Source: Gemmatimonas aurantiaca T-27 (GTDB taxonomy: Bacteria > Gemmatimonadota > Gemmatimonadetes > Gemmatimonadales > Gemmatimonadaceae). Taken from it: a stretch of 64,000 nt of DNA. Below the pieces are notes generated by a model, which saw only the letters and a program-made list of their open reading frames with translations, searched no databases and was not told the origin of the DNA. The stretch is from assembly GCF_000010305.1 (NCBI RefSeq), contig NC_012489.1, forward strand, positions 4,161,646 through 4,225,645. The letters are read 5' to 3'. How positions within the stretch are numbered: the stretch's first letter is position 1; each line of letters begins with the position of its first letter. This document shows, one piece after another, positions 9,091-22,419 of the stretch. The translations under genes were made by a program, and so were the position numbers.

Positions 9091-12051
9091 TCAGAACCCG
9101 AAGCGAAGGGTGAGGAGGAAGCTGCGCGGGTTGCCGTCAGTGGCGTAGTTGAATCCGCCCACTGCGGCCGCACCCTGCGACGTGGCCGACGACAGGTCGG
9201 TTTCCGGATCGAACGAAGACGACGCCCAGCGCCACGGATTCACGATGGAGAACGAGGCGCGCGCGTCCTTCGTGCCACGCGGCAGCAGATTCGCAGGCAG
9301 GCGGTAGTCCACCGACAGGGTGCGAATGGCCACGTAGTCGGTGTTCTCCACCCACAGGTTCATCGTGCGCTGCCAGATGGAGGCACGATTGCCGTTGTAT
9401 GGCGCCTGCGCCAGCGCGGCGGCGGGCACATAGGTCTCTGTGCCGTTCACGCCGTACAGGTAACGGAACGCCTTGTCGAACGACTGCGCCTGGGCACCGA
9501 ACTGGTAGTCGGCACTCGCGCTGATGTTGAGGCGCGAACCGATGCCGAGCTGCGCACCGAAGCTGCCAAACGCATCCGGCGTGGGCTTGCCAAGGAACGC
9601 CAATTCCTGGATTTCCTTGATGGTGCCATCGGCATTGAAGATGGCCTTGGCACCCTGCAGGAAGCCCACGGGATAGCCTTCCTGCACCATACCCTGCACC
9701 GTGCTGGCTCCGTAGCCGCTGATGGGGAATGGCGGTGTGCCACCCAGCTTCTCGACCTTGTTGTTGAGCGTGTTGTATGCGCCATTCAGCGTGAGGCGCC
9801 ACATGGCGTTGCTCACCGGCGTGACCGTCGCACGCAGTTCCATGCCACGATTGGAGATCTCACCGACATTGGCGATCTGGCTCACTTCACCCGTCGATGG
9901 CGCGGGCGGCGCCGTGATGAGGGCGTCCACCGTGCGGGCGGTGTAGTAGCCAAGACCCAGCGTGGCGCGGCTCTGGAAGAACGCCAGGTCGGCGCCCATT
10001 TCGAGCGTGCCGGTGCGCTCCGGCTTGAGGAAGCGATTGCCCGGCTGACCGAACGTGGCGGCCTGCTGCCCGTTGAACGAGTTGATCGTGACGGTGCGGT
10101 CGTTGGCAAACGGACGCGGGAACTGGCCCGCCACACCGTACGCCGCGCGCAAACGGAAGTCGGAGAGCACGTCCTCGGAGATGAGGCTGCGCATCCACTC
10201 TTCGGCGCCGATGGCGTACACCAGGCCGACCTTGGGATAGACCTGTGCACCGGTGTTGGCACCGAACGCCGTGTTCTTGTCGGCGCGCAGACCCAGCTCC
10301 ATGGTGTAGCGCTCTTTGTAGCTGATGTTGCTCTGTCCGAAGAGGCCGTAGTTGGCCACCCGGAAGGCCACGTCCTGCGACTGCGTCACGCCGGCACCGG
10401 TCACCGTCTGTGCACCATCGCGCACGTTGGTGGCGGTGTAGGCCACCTGCACATCGTCGTTGCGGAAGAGCTGCGCACCGACCGAGGTGATCACCGACAG
10501 GTCACTGCCGATCGCCGCGCTGTGCTGGCCACCCACATCGAACGTGAAGCCCGTGTAGTTGCGCTCGAAGTTGGAGATCGTGCCGCGGTCCACCGTACCG
10601 ACCGGGAACGCGCGGGTCGCGATCTGGAACTCGTTGGTGACGATCGCCCGCTCTCTGCTGAAGCGGTTGTTGAGACCAAACGTCGCGTGGGTCTTCACCG
10701 ACTTGAACGGATCGAAGTCGATGCGGTGCGAGGTCTGGAACGCGCGCGTGAATACGCGGTTGTCCTGCAGGCGTTCGCCGTTGTTCACGAACGTCTTGAG
10801 GCTGTCCGCGCCGGCGGGCGTGAGGTTGTCGATGTTGTTGTTGAAACCAAAGGCCGACGAGCGGCCGGCTTCGAGCACCCACAGCGACGTGTAGCCACCG
10901 GCATTGCCGTTACGGAAGCGCGGCGAGTCGGTCTCGTTGTACGAGAGCGAGCCCTGGTACTTGCCCTTGGTGCCGATGTTGGCGCCCACCGCATTGCGGA
11001 AACCGAAGGCGCTGTTGTCGCCGTACACGCGGTGACTCTGGCTGGCGCGCAGGTTGCCCGAGAGGCTGTACGTGATGGCGTTGTTGCCGCCTTCGATGCC
11101 GGCCGAGTACTGCTGCGAGAAGCCGTTGCGATACAACAGGTCCCGCGTGGCCTTGAAGAAGTGGAACTGGGTCTGCGGGGTGTCGTATCCCGAGCGCACT
11201 TCGAAGAAGCCCTTCGTACCGCCCTGGCTGCCACGCTTGGTGAAGATCTGAATGACGCCGTTGGCGGCGTCCGATCCGTACAACGTGGTGGCCGCACCGC
11301 CGGGGATGAACTCGATGCGCTCGATGTTGTCCATCGGCAGGTCGGCGATGGCGCTGGTGGCGGCACCCTGTGCCCGATTGCCGGACGTGTTCATGCCCAG
11401 CGCGGCCTGCGTGTTCAGGTTGTCCATGCGCACACCATCTACATAGATGACGGGCGTGGAGTTGTTGCTCACCGACGTCACGCCACGCGTGCGCATGATG
11501 GACGTCGTGCCGGGCTGGCCCGACGTGAGGCGGATCTGCGCGCTGGGCAGATTGGTCTGCAGCAGTTCGTCGAGGCGCTTGGCCGGTGAGGCCTCGATCT
11601 TTTCGGCGCTGACGACGTCCACCGTGGTGGCGATGCGTCGCTTGGAGATTTCACCGCCCTGACCCGTCACGACGACCGCGTCGAGATCGAGCGGCTGCAC
11701 ATCGAGCGCGACATTCACCGTGGCCGTCTGTCCGGCCGTGATGGTGATGGGTGCACCCTTGTTGGCGTACCCGATCATGCGCACGCTGATCATGCGCTGG
11801 CCGGGCTGCACTTCGGTCAAACGATAGCGACCATCATTGTCGGTGCGCACGACGCGGTCACGATTGTTGTCGGCAAACACTTGCGCGCCGGGCAGTGGCA
11901 CGCCGGATCGCCCATCCGTTACCCGTCCCGTGACTATGCCATTGGCGCTGGAGGGGGCACTACCTGGAGCCTGGGCTCGAAGCGGAGAGGTCCCCAGCAC
12001 GCACAACAGCGTGCCAAGGAGAACGCCGGACCATCGAGAACGTCGCGTCAT
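9091..12051 (-). CDS. SusC/RagA-family TonB-linked outer-membrane transporter
   Basis: This 986-residue protein has a signal peptide ending in LRAQ, a carboxypeptidase-regulatory-like domain (about 40-120, GIVTGRVTDGRSGVPLPGAQ), and a plug domain with LDAVVVTGQGGEISKRRIAT and IERIEFIPGGAATTLYGSDAANG. A long barrel ends in LLTLRFGF with the usual terminal aromatic. It is the transporter partner of the SusD lipoprotein encoded immediately downstream, and is preceded by the M20 peptidase gene about 200 bases upstream on the same strand. It should import oligomers across the outer membrane using TonB energy. A secreted or imported peptide substrate is suggested by its neighbours, not by its own sequence. 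Confidence 0.9.
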   Translation of the reverse strand: MTRRSRWSGVLLGTLLCVLGTSPLRAQAPGSAPSSANGIVTGRVTDGRSGVPLPGAQVFADNNRDRVVRTDNDGRYRLTEVQPGQRMISVRMIGYANKGAPITITAGQTATVNVALDVQPLDLDAVVVTGQGGEISKRRIATTVDVVSAEKIEASPAKRLDELLQTNLPSAQIRLTSGQPGTTSIMRTRGVTSVSNNSTPVIYVDGVRMDNLNTQAALGMNTSGNRAQGAATSAIADLPMDNIERIEFIPGGAATTLYGSDAANGVIQIFTKRGSQGGTKGFFEVRSGYDTPQTQFHFFKATRDLLYRNGFSQQYSAGIEGGNNAITYSLSGNLRASQSHRVYGDNSAFGFRNAVGANIGTKGKYQGSLSYNETDSPRFRNGNAGGYTSLWVLEAGRSSAFGFNNNIDNLTPAGADSLKTFVNNGERLQDNRVFTRAFQTSHRIDFDPFKSVKTHATFGLNNRFSRERAIVTNEFQIATRAFPVGTVDRGTISNFERNYTGFTFDVGGQHSAAIGSDLSVITSVGAQLFRNDDVQVAYTATNVRDGAQTVTGAGVTQSQDVAFRVANYGLFGQSNISYKERYTMELGLRADKNTAFGANTGAQVYPKVGLVYAIGAEEWMRSLISEDVLSDFRLRAAYGVAGQFPRPFANDRTVTINSFNGQQAATFGQPGNRFLKPERTGTLEMGADLAFFQSRATLGLGYYTARTVDALITAPPAPSTGEVSQIANVGEISNRGMELRATVTPVSNAMWRLTLNGAYNTLNNKVEKLGGTPPFPISGYGASTVQGMVQEGYPVGFLQGAKAIFNADGTIKEIQELAFLGKPTPDAFGSFGAQLGIGSRLNISASADYQFGAQAQSFDKAFRYLYGVNGTETYVPAAALAQAPYNGNRASIWQRTMNLWVENTDYVAIRTLSVDYRLPANLLPRGTKDARASFSIVNPWRWASSSFDPETDLSSATSQGAAAVGGFNYATDGNPRSFLLTLRFGF

Positions 12052-12249
12052 CGAATGTTCCTCGGTGGAAACTGCGTACCACGTGGCACACGCAGATGGC
12101 GTGGGTCGGTGGCGGTGGGCTGAACGCGCTGGAGGGGAGCACTGCGGTGACGGCGTTCACGTCACGGGTACGACGACAACAGGCGCGCACGCGGGTAGCG
12201 GGATCGACAAACCACCCGCGACACGCGCGGGTTCGTTCCGACACCTACG

Positions 12250-13533
12250 TCAAACGGCGGTGGTACCAGTCAGCTCGAGCAGGGACAGGGCGAGCACCTT
12301 CGTGGAGTGCATCAGGTCGGCGATATCGCAGTACTCGTCCGGCTGGTGCGCCAGGTCGAGGATGCCTGGCCCATAGGCCACACAATTGGGGACACCCGCG
12401 ATGCGATCGACGTGCTTGTGGTCGTACGTGCCCGGGCTTGCCGCGAGCAACACAGGACGTCCAAGCACCTGTTGCACTGAACGTTCGAGCGACGCCACCA
12501 CCGATGCGCCGTCCGGGGTCTTCACCGGATGCACGATCATGAGGTCACGCAACTCGAAGAGCAGCTCGGGGGTTTCCCGAGCCGCCGTTTCCAGCAGATC
12601 CACGATCTCGGCGCGTGTGGCGTCGAAGCCTTCTTCCGCGAGGAAGCGGCGATCGAAAATGGCGCGGCAGATATCCGCCACACACGGCGTCTGTATACCA
12701 TCGACCGGCTGGCCGCCGGCTATACCATTGATATTGAGCGTGGCGTGCCGAGCCCCATCGGGCTTCACCGGCACCGCCGTTGTGCGAGACTGCAGCACCG
12801 GCATGAGCACGCGCCGGATGCGATCGAGAATTACGCCCATATGCTCGATCGCGTTGGCGCCCAGAAACGGCATGGAACCGTGTGCGATGCGGCCGCGCGT
12901 GATCACCTCGAACCAATACACACCACGGTGACCGATGTAGATGCGGTCGGTGTTGGTCGGCTCCGTGATGATGACCGCATCGGTACGATCGGCACTGACA
13001 CGCCCCTGCTGCGCGAGGTACGCCATACCGGCGAACCCCCCGCTCTCTTCATCCACCGTGCCGCTGATTTCCACCGATCCATGAAGTGGAACTCCTGCAC
13101 GGCGAATGGCTTCCGCCGCATAGATGGCCGCCGTGATGCCGGCTTTCATATCGCAGGTGCCACGTCCATAGATGCGGCCGTTCTTTACTTCGCCACCGAA
13201 CGGATCGACTGTCCATCCGTTGCCGGCAGGTACGACATCGAAGTGCCCGTTGAGATGCACCAGCGGCCTGTCGGAACGACCACGCCGCAGACCCACGACA
13301 TTCATGCGCGGATGCTGCGGCGTGTGTTCCGGCCGTCCTTCGGCCACCGGATAGTCGACGGCGAAGTCGCATTCGACCAGCCGCCGTCCGATGAACTCCG
13401 CACACTCTACATATGCGTCGCCAGGGGGATTCACCGTCGGGATGCGAATCATCTCCGACGTGAATGACACCATCTCGTCCTCAGCCGCATCAATGGCGGC
13501 GAACACTCGATCGATCGCATGCGGGTTCGACAT
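12250..13533 (-). CDS. M20-family metallopeptidase (ArgE/DapE type)
   Basis: This 427-residue cytoplasmic-looking protein has M20 signatures: VHLNGHFDVVPAG (first metal His and Asp), YGRGTCDMKAG, GTVDEESGG (catalytic and metal Glu pair), and a late TYDHKHVD region. M20 enzymes include acetylornithine deacetylase, carnosinase-like dipeptidases and aminoacylases. I start it at the ATG complementary to 13531-13533 (MSNPHAIDRVFAAIDAAEDE), because an ATG 47 codons upstream adds an Arg-rich, non-family N-terminus running through the divergent promoter region. It heads the minus-strand run toward SusC/SusD, so a role in cleaving imported dipeptides is likely (inference). Exact specificity is unknown. 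Confidence 0.85.
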   Translation of the reverse strand: MSNPHAIDRVFAAIDAAEDEMVSFTSEMIRIPTVNPPGDAYVECAEFIGRRLVECDFAVDYPVAEGRPEHTPQHPRMNVVGLRRGRSDRPLVHLNGHFDVVPAGNGWTVDPFGGEVKNGRIYGRGTCDMKAGITAAIYAAEAIRRAGVPLHGSVEISGTVDEESGGFAGMAYLAQQGRVSADRTDAVIITEPTNTDRIYIGHRGVYWFEVITRGRIAHGSMPFLGANAIEHMGVILDRIRRVLMPVLQSRTTAVPVKPDGARHATLNINGIAGGQPVDGIQTPCVADICRAIFDRRFLAEEGFDATRAEIVDLLETAARETPELLFELRDLMIVHPVKTPDGASVVASLERSVQQVLGRPVLLAASPGTYDHKHVDRIAGVPNCVAYGPGILDLAHQPDEYCDIADLMHSTKVLALSLLELTGTTAV

Positions 13534-13664
13534 GGGCGCGAACGTCGCGCGGAATATTTCACTTGTCAAGCATCTGTTTTCGCCGTATGTCTCCTGCCGC
13601 TCCCCCCTTCGTTTCTGGTGCCGCAGCGAAACGCCGGCGCCACCGCCCCACGCGCTCAGAGGCC

Positions 13665-15098
13665 ATGCATACACACCTCATCTGGCTGATCGGATATTCC
13701 ATTGCGCAGCTCGCGCTGGGTGCGTGGATTTCCCGCCGCGTGAAGACATCCAGTGATTTTTTCGTGGCAGGCCGTGCGCTGGGACCTGGATTGCTGTTCA
13801 GCACCATGCTCGCCGCCAACATCGGCGCCGGGTCCACCGTAGGAGCGACAGGCCTCGGATACCGGGACGGTTTTTCCGCCATCTGGTGGGTGCTGTCGGC
13901 CGGCATCGGGTCCTTGCTGCTGGCATTCTGGATCGGTCCGGCCATTCGGCGTGTTGCGGCCGAACACGATCTGCGCACGGTGGGCGACTACCTCGAACTC
14001 CGGTACGGCGTCACGGTGCGCACGCTGATCTCCGGACTGCTGTGGGTGGGATCGGTCTTCATTCTGGCCGGACAGCTCATCGCCGTATCGTGGATCCTCA
14101 ACGTGATCGCCGGCGTGCCCAAGACGCTGGGCTGCATCCTCGCGGGTGTGCTCATCACGGTGTACTTCGCATCGGGCGGGTTGCTCACGTCGGCGTACGT
14201 GAACGTGGTACAACTGATCGTGAAGCTGGTGGGGTTTGCGATTGCCATTCCGTTCGCGCTCAGCGCGTCCGGCGGATGGGATGCGTTGCGTGCGTTCACC
14301 CCCACGGAGACGTACTGGAATCCATGGCAGGGCGGTGAATCGGGACTGGTGTACCTCGCCATGCTTGGCCCCGCGTTTGTCGTTTCGCCTGGTCTGTTGC
14401 AGAAGGTGTACGGGGCCCGCGACGATCGCACGGTACGCATCGGCGTCGGCTTCAATGCACTCGCGCTGATCCTGTATGCGGCAGTGCCGGTGTTGCTGGG
14501 CATGATGGCGCGTGTGCAGTTCCCCGATCTGCCACAGTCCGAACTCGCCCTGCCCACGCTGCTGGTGCAAGGCGTGCCGGCCGCGGTGGGGGCACTGGGT
14601 CTGGCGGCTGTGTTTTCCGCGGAGCTCAGCGCGGCCGACGCCGTGTTGTTCATTCTCACGACATCGTTGTCGCAGGATTTTTACAAGCGCTTCCGCAATC
14701 CCGGCGCCAGTGATGCGCAGTTGTTGCGCGTGACGCGTTTCACGGCGGTGATTGCTGGTGCGGCGGGTGTGGGCATCGCCCTGGTGGCCGCGGGTGTGGT
14801 GAGCGCGCTGAGTATCTTCTATACCATCATGGGTGTGAGCCTGTTCGTACCCATCCTCGCAGGGTTGTACAGCACACGTACCAGATCGGCCGACGCCCTC
14901 GCGGCCATCATTGCCGGTATCGCGGTGGTGGGCGGATGGCGCCTGCTGCTGGATGGCAAGCCGATCAACGGCATCACGGCGCCGATGGGTGGGCTGATTG
15001 CCGCCATCGTCGCCTTCCTTGTGGTCCACCTCGTCGGCCGCGCGCGCGGCGGCGACATCAATAGTGGTGGACGTCCTCCTCACACCGAACGGAACTAG
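13665..15098 (+). CDS. Sodium:solute symporter (SSS family)
   Basis: This 477-residue polytopic membrane protein starts MHTHLIWLIGYSIAQLALGA. The SSS motif VKTSSDFFVAGRALGPGLLFSTMLAANIGAGSTVG appears over residues about 25-60, followed by roughly twelve more hydrophobic segments. I use the ATG at 13665 because an 'agagg' motif lies just upstream and the preceding in-frame sequence is Arg-rich and unrelated to the family. Family members take up amino acids, carboxylates, sugars or nucleosides with sodium. The gene is divergent from the M20 peptidase (131-base gap) and leads the SDR and dehydrogenase genes, so it probably imports the monomer released by the peptidases (inference). Confidence 0.87.
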   Translation: MHTHLIWLIGYSIAQLALGAWISRRVKTSSDFFVAGRALGPGLLFSTMLAANIGAGSTVGATGLGYRDGFSAIWWVLSAGIGSLLLAFWIGPAIRRVAAEHDLRTVGDYLELRYGVTVRTLISGLLWVGSVFILAGQLIAVSWILNVIAGVPKTLGCILAGVLITVYFASGGLLTSAYVNVVQLIVKLVGFAIAIPFALSASGGWDALRAFTPTETYWNPWQGGESGLVYLAMLGPAFVVSPGLLQKVYGARDDRTVRIGVGFNALALILYAAVPVLLGMMARVQFPDLPQSELALPTLLVQGVPAAVGALGLAAVFSAELSAADAVLFILTTSLSQDFYKRFRNPGASDAQLLRVTRFTAVIAGAAGVGIALVAAGVVSALSIFYTIMGVSLFVPILAGLYSTRTRSADALAAIIAGIAVVGGWRLLLDGKPINGITAPMGGLIAAIVAFLVVHLVGRARGGDINSGGRPPHTERN

Positions 15099-15105
15099 TC
15101 GTCCC

Positions 15106-15891
15106 ATGTCCAAGTCCCACATGTTCGACCTCACCGGCAAAGTCGCCGCTGTCATCGGCGGTGCGTCCGGCATCGGCGAAGCCGTCACGCTCGGTGCCGT
15201 AAGCATGGGCGCCACCACGGTCTGCCTCGATGTGAAGGCGGAGGCGGCCGCCGCCACCGCCGCCAAGGCGGGCGGCAGCACGGAATCGGGTGCCATCGAT
15301 ATCACGGACGCGGCGTCCGTGAACAGCGCGCTCGACGCCATCGTCGCCAGACATGGTCAGCTCGATATCCTCATCTGCACGCCCAGCATCAACGTGCGCA
15401 AGAAGATTCTCGACTACCAGGACGAAGAGCTGCAGCGCGTGCTGAAGGTGAACATCACCGGCAACTTCAACGTGCTGCAGGCCGCTGGCCGCATCATGGT
15501 GCCGCAGAAGCGAGGCAGCATCGTGCTCTTCTCGTCCATCCGTTCGCTGGTGGTGGAACCGGGTCAGGCGCTGTATTCGGCCACCAAGGCCGGCATTCTG
15601 CAGCTCGCGCGTGGCGCGGCCTGTGAGTTCGGTCCGTCCGGCGTGCGTGTGAACTGCGTGGGCCCCGGTGTGGTGGAGACGCCGCTCACGGCTCCCATCA
15701 AGGCCAACCCCGACTGGTACAACGCCTACGCATCCAAGAATGCGTTCAATCGCTGGGCACAGCCGGAAGAGATGGTCGGCCCCACGCTGTTCCTCGCCTC
15801 CGATGCCGCCAGCTATGTGAACGGCACCATCATCTATGCCGACGGCGGTTGGCTGGCCCAGGATGGCCGCTTCACGCCGCCGGGCATGTGA
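15106..15891 (+). CDS. Short-chain dehydrogenase/reductase (classical SDR)
   Basis: This 261-residue protein has the NAD(P)-binding GGASGIGEA motif (about residue 17), a Tyr-Lys active site YSATK with the upstream serine in LFSSIRSLVVEPG, and the PGVVETPL segment after it. The C-terminus has the typical FLASDAASYVNGTIIYADGGW. It starts 7 bases after the symporter stop, so the two are cotranscribed. An ATG five codons further in is also possible. It is a cytoplasmic alcohol or hydroxy-acid oxidoreductase of unknown substrate. Its position between a symporter and the tartrate/malate-type dehydrogenase suggests a hydroxy acid or the reduced form of a semialdehyde. Confidence 0.86.
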   Translation: MSKSHMFDLTGKVAAVIGGASGIGEAVTLGAVSMGATTVCLDVKAEAAAATAAKAGGSTESGAIDITDAASVNSALDAIVARHGQLDILICTPSINVRKKILDYQDEELQRVLKVNITGNFNVLQAAGRIMVPQKRGSIVLFSSIRSLVVEPGQALYSATKAGILQLARGAACEFGPSGVRVNCVGPGVVETPLTAPIKANPDWYNAYASKNAFNRWAQPEEMVGPTLFLASDAASYVNGTIIYADGGWLAQDGRFTPPGM

Positions 15892-15904
15892 GCACACAGC
15901 CAAC

Positions 15905-16981
15905 GTGACCGCTTCTCTTCCGCGCACGGCGCGCATTGCCGTCATCGCCGGCGACGGCATCGGCACCGAGGTCATTCCGGCCGGCATCGATGTCATGCAT
16001 CGTGCCGCGGGAATGGATGGCTGCACGCTGGAGTTCACGGAGTTTCCGTGGGGATGTGAGTACTACCAGCGCACCGGCACCATGATGAGTGCCGACGCGC
16101 TGGACATTCTCTCCGACTTCGACGCGATCTATCTGGGCGCGGTCGGCGCGCCCGGTGTACCCGACCACGTGTCGGTGTGGGAGCTCATTCTCCCCATCCG
16201 CCAGCGTTTCGATCAGTACGTGAACCTGCGCCCCATGCGCCTGTTGCAGGGCGTGCCGGGACCGCTGGCTGGTCGCTCGCCAGCGGATATCGACATGGTG
16301 TGCATCCGCGAAAACTCCGAAGGGGAATACTCGGGGCTCGGTGGGCGCATGCACCGCGGCACAAAACACGAGGTGGCAGAACAGACGGGATTGTTCACCT
16401 GGCGCGGCATCGATCGTATTGCGCGGTACGCGTTCGAGCTCGCACAGCGCCGTCCGCGCAAGCTGCTGGCCAGTGCCACCAAGTCGAACGCGCTGCAACA
16501 CTCCATGGTGCTGTGGGATGAGGTGGTGGAGTCGGTGGCCGCCGATTATACCGATGTCACCTGCCGCAAATATCATGTGGATGCGTTGGCCGCCCGTATG
16601 GTCACGCACCCGCAGACGATCGACGTGATCGTGTCGTCGAATCTGTTTGGCGACATTCTTACCGATCTCGGTGCCGCCATTTCGGGCAGCCTTGGGGTAG
16701 CTCCTGGTGCGAACATCAATCCGGAGCGTACGCACCCATCGATGTTCGAGCCCATTCATGGCTCGGCGCCGGACATTGCCGGCAAGGGGATCGCCAATCC
16801 CATCGCGTCCATCTGGGCGGGAGCCCTGCTGCTCGATCATCTTGGTATGACGGCGGCACACGATCGTATGGTGCGCGCCATCGAGCGGGTGGTGGGCGAA
16901 GGTGGACCACGCACTCCCGATCTTGGCGGTACGGCCAACACCCGCGACGTGGCAGCGGCTGTCACCGACGCGTTGTCCTGA
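15905..16981 (+). CDS. Tartrate/D-malate-type beta-decarboxylating dehydrogenase
   Basis: This is a 358-residue member of the isocitrate/isopropylmalate dehydrogenase family: GDGIGTEVIP at the N-terminus, ENSEGEYSGLGGRMH for the substrate/metal site, SNLFGDILTDLGAAI with metal-binding aspartates, and EPIHGSAPDIAGKGIANP. The segment EFPWGCEYYQRTG is characteristic of the TtuC/YeaU (tartrate and D-malate dehydrogenase) branch rather than LeuB. I chose the GTG at 15905, 13 bases after the SDR stop, because the upstream in-frame ATG lies inside the SDR gene and adds an arginine-rich tail. The reaction is NAD-dependent oxidative decarboxylation of a 2-hydroxy acid. Its link to the amino-acid pathway is not obvious. 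Confidence 0.84.
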   Translation: MTASLPRTARIAVIAGDGIGTEVIPAGIDVMHRAAGMDGCTLEFTEFPWGCEYYQRTGTMMSADALDILSDFDAIYLGAVGAPGVPDHVSVWELILPIRQRFDQYVNLRPMRLLQGVPGPLAGRSPADIDMVCIRENSEGEYSGLGGRMHRGTKHEVAEQTGLFTWRGIDRIARYAFELAQRRPRKLLASATKSNALQHSMVLWDEVVESVAADYTDVTCRKYHVDALAARMVTHPQTIDVIVSSNLFGDILTDLGAAISGSLGVAPGANINPERTHPSMFEPIHGSAPDIAGKGIANPIASIWAGALLLDHLGMTAAHDRMVRAIERVVGEGGPRTPDLGGTANTRDVAAAVTDALS

Positions 16982-17056
16982 GCCTTTGCAGTCTCCGAGT
17001 ATCCGGCGCGGGATCTGCCCGCGTATCTCCCTTTTGCTTTTGCGGTCGAGCCAGTC

Positions 17057-18553
<1,497 letters not shown>

Positions 18554-18593
18554 TTGTTACGCTAGCCGGATGGACGGGCAGACTGAATGATAG

Positions 18594-18622
18594 AGGGGCG
18601 TGCCAATGGCGCGCCCCTTTTT
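18594..18622 (+). terminator. Rho-independent terminator after mmsA
   Basis: The arms AGGGGCG (18594-18600) and CGCCCCT (18612-18618), with further near-complementary GCC/GGC pairing inside, are followed by a T-run. It closes the symporter-to-mmsA unit. Confidence 0.7.
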
Positions 18623-18655
18623 CATGACCACCAGGATCCTCCGGGAGACGTGCGG

Positions 18656-21067
<2,412 letters not shown>

Positions 21068-21080
21068 TACCTGCGGCGTG

Positions 21081-21449
21081 TTATCTGGTGAGCAGCGCAG
21101 CCACGATCATCGCGCACAGCACCACCGCGTTCGCCTTGGGTTGCCAGTACTCCATGAACCCCATGGCAATCGCCAACCACCCCAGTGCCACGACACCACT
21201 CATGAGCAAGAGGCGACGTTCATCCATGACGGGTGTAGCGCGCGTCACGAGGTAGAGGCCCAAGGCTCCGAACGCGATGTGTCCCCATGCATAGGCCGTG
21301 TGAAGGCCATAGTACAGCGTGGTTTCGGGACCAGGCACACGGATGCGCCGGATGTACTGCGATGCGACATCCGCGAGGAAATGCAACGCGCCGCTGAGTG
21401 CCATCCAGCCGAACACCGCGCGCACCAGAAAGACATGCAAGCGATCCAT
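21081..21449 (-). CDS. Small integral membrane protein of unknown function
   Basis: This 122-residue protein has four predicted hydrophobic segments (about 8-28, 46-66, 78-98 and 104-121). Charged residues lie mostly between the first two (SQYIRRIRVPGPETTLYY). I do not recognise a family. It starts 7 bases after the stop of the SDR gene on the same strand, so it is probably cotranscribed with that oxidoreductase from the TetR-controlled intergenic region at 22372-22449. Its 3' end faces the S9 peptidase gene across a short GC-rich hairpin (21058-21080). A role as a small membrane partner of the SDR is only a guess. Confidence 0.7.
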   Translation of the reverse strand: MDRLHVFLVRAVFGWMALSGALHFLADVASQYIRRIRVPGPETTLYYGLHTAYAWGHIAFGALGLYLVTRATPVMDERRLLLMSGVVALGWLAIAMGFMEYWQPKANAVVLCAMIVAALLTR

Positions 21450-21456
21450 GGGTCTC

Positions 21457-22371
21457 CTAGTCGAGTGTGATGTTGGTCAGCCGCTCCGACGCCTGCCACA
21501 ATCGTGTTGCCGCGCTGGCATCGAGCGCCTGCGCTGGCACACGCGCCGGTGCCGGAGATCCGCGCATCTCACTCAGCCGGTTGGGACCGTAGTATTGCCC
21601 GCCCTTGGCAGCCGGATCGGTGGCCGCAAAGAGAGTGGGCCATGCCCCCTGCGCCGCGGGCTGAAACAGAAACCACAGGTACTTCCGCGCACGACCTGCG
21701 GCGCTCGCAGTACCCGAACCGTTCAAAATCAAATCCGTGCGTGAGATGCCGGGGTGCGCACCGATGCTGGCGATGTTCCACCCCCGCGCTTCGCTGTGGC
21801 GCTGCAATTCCAGCGCGAACATCAGACAGGCCAGCTTCGATTGGCCATACGCCACCATCGGCCGATACGCACGTTCGGATTGCAGGTCGTCGAACGCGAT
21901 GCGCCCATCCCGCGCCGCGACACTCGACAACGTCACCACGCGTGACCCGGGCACCAGCCGAAGCAGCGGCAACAACGGCAGTGTCAGGGCAAAATGGCCC
22001 AGATAGTTGGTGCCGAACTGGATCTCGTACCCATCCACCGTGGTACGCCGGTCGGGCGGCGCCATCACTGCCGCGTTGTTCACCAGGATGTCGAGACGGG
22101 ACAACTGCGTGAGCATGCGATCGGTGAACCGCGCGACCGACTGCAGGCTGGCCAGGTCGACCACTTCGAAGCGCACCGAGGCCTGTGGTACCACCCGCCG
22201 CACATGGGCCACTGCGTCCGCGCCCTTCTGCGGAGATCGCCCGGCGATGATCACCTGCGCGTCGGCGCGGGCCAACGCGATCGCCGTTTCGAGCCCCAGC
22301 CCGCCCGTGCCCGTCACGATTGCCGTGCGTCCGCGCTGCGAGGATATGTTGGAAGCAGTCCAGCCAGCCAT
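21457..22371 (-). CDS. Short-chain dehydrogenase, retinol-dehydrogenase-like
   Basis: This is a 304-residue SDR. The nucleotide-binding loop reads VTGTGGLGLETA, one residue shorter than the usual TGxxxGxG. NNAAVM, a serine in VVTLSSVAARDG, and YGQSK supply the remaining active-site motifs, and SIGAHPGISRTDL follows. This is the layout of the WW-oxidoreductase/retinol-dehydrogenase-like group, which acts on lipophilic alcohols or aldehydes. It is transcribed away from the TetR gene at 22450. The 78-base gap between them holds two identical palindromes that are the obvious operators, so expression is probably induced by the ligand of that repressor. Substrate unknown. Confidence 0.85.
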   Translation of the reverse strand: MAGWTASNISSQRGRTAIVTGTGGLGLETAIALARADAQVIIAGRSPQKGADAVAHVRRVVPQASVRFEVVDLASLQSVARFTDRMLTQLSRLDILVNNAAVMAPPDRRTTVDGYEIQFGTNYLGHFALTLPLLPLLRLVPGSRVVTLSSVAARDGRIAFDDLQSERAYRPMVAYGQSKLACLMFALELQRHSEARGWNIASIGAHPGISRTDLILNGSGTASAAGRARKYLWFLFQPAAQGAWPTLFAATDPAAKGGQYYGPNRLSEMRGSPAPARVPAQALDASAATRLWQASERLTNITLD

Positions 22372-22398
22372 CGTTTACCTCATGAAGTTCATGATTTT

Positions 22399-22411
22399 TG
22401 CACTCAGTGCA
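22399..22411. promoter_or_regulatory. Probable TetR operator, copy 1
   Basis: TGCACTCAGTGCA is a 13-base palindrome with one central base. An identical copy starts 21 bases later, two helical turns away on the same DNA face. Both lie between a divergent SDR and TetR gene, the classic place for autoregulatory TetR operators. Confidence 0.7.
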
Positions 22412-22419
22412 GATAATAT

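Noticed and set aside
8950-11589. Very long open frame antisense to the SusC/SusD genes (about 880 codons)
   Set aside because: High GC produces long antisense frames. The translation is Arg/Val/His-rich without motifs, whereas the opposite strand encodes a complete SusC and most of a SusD.
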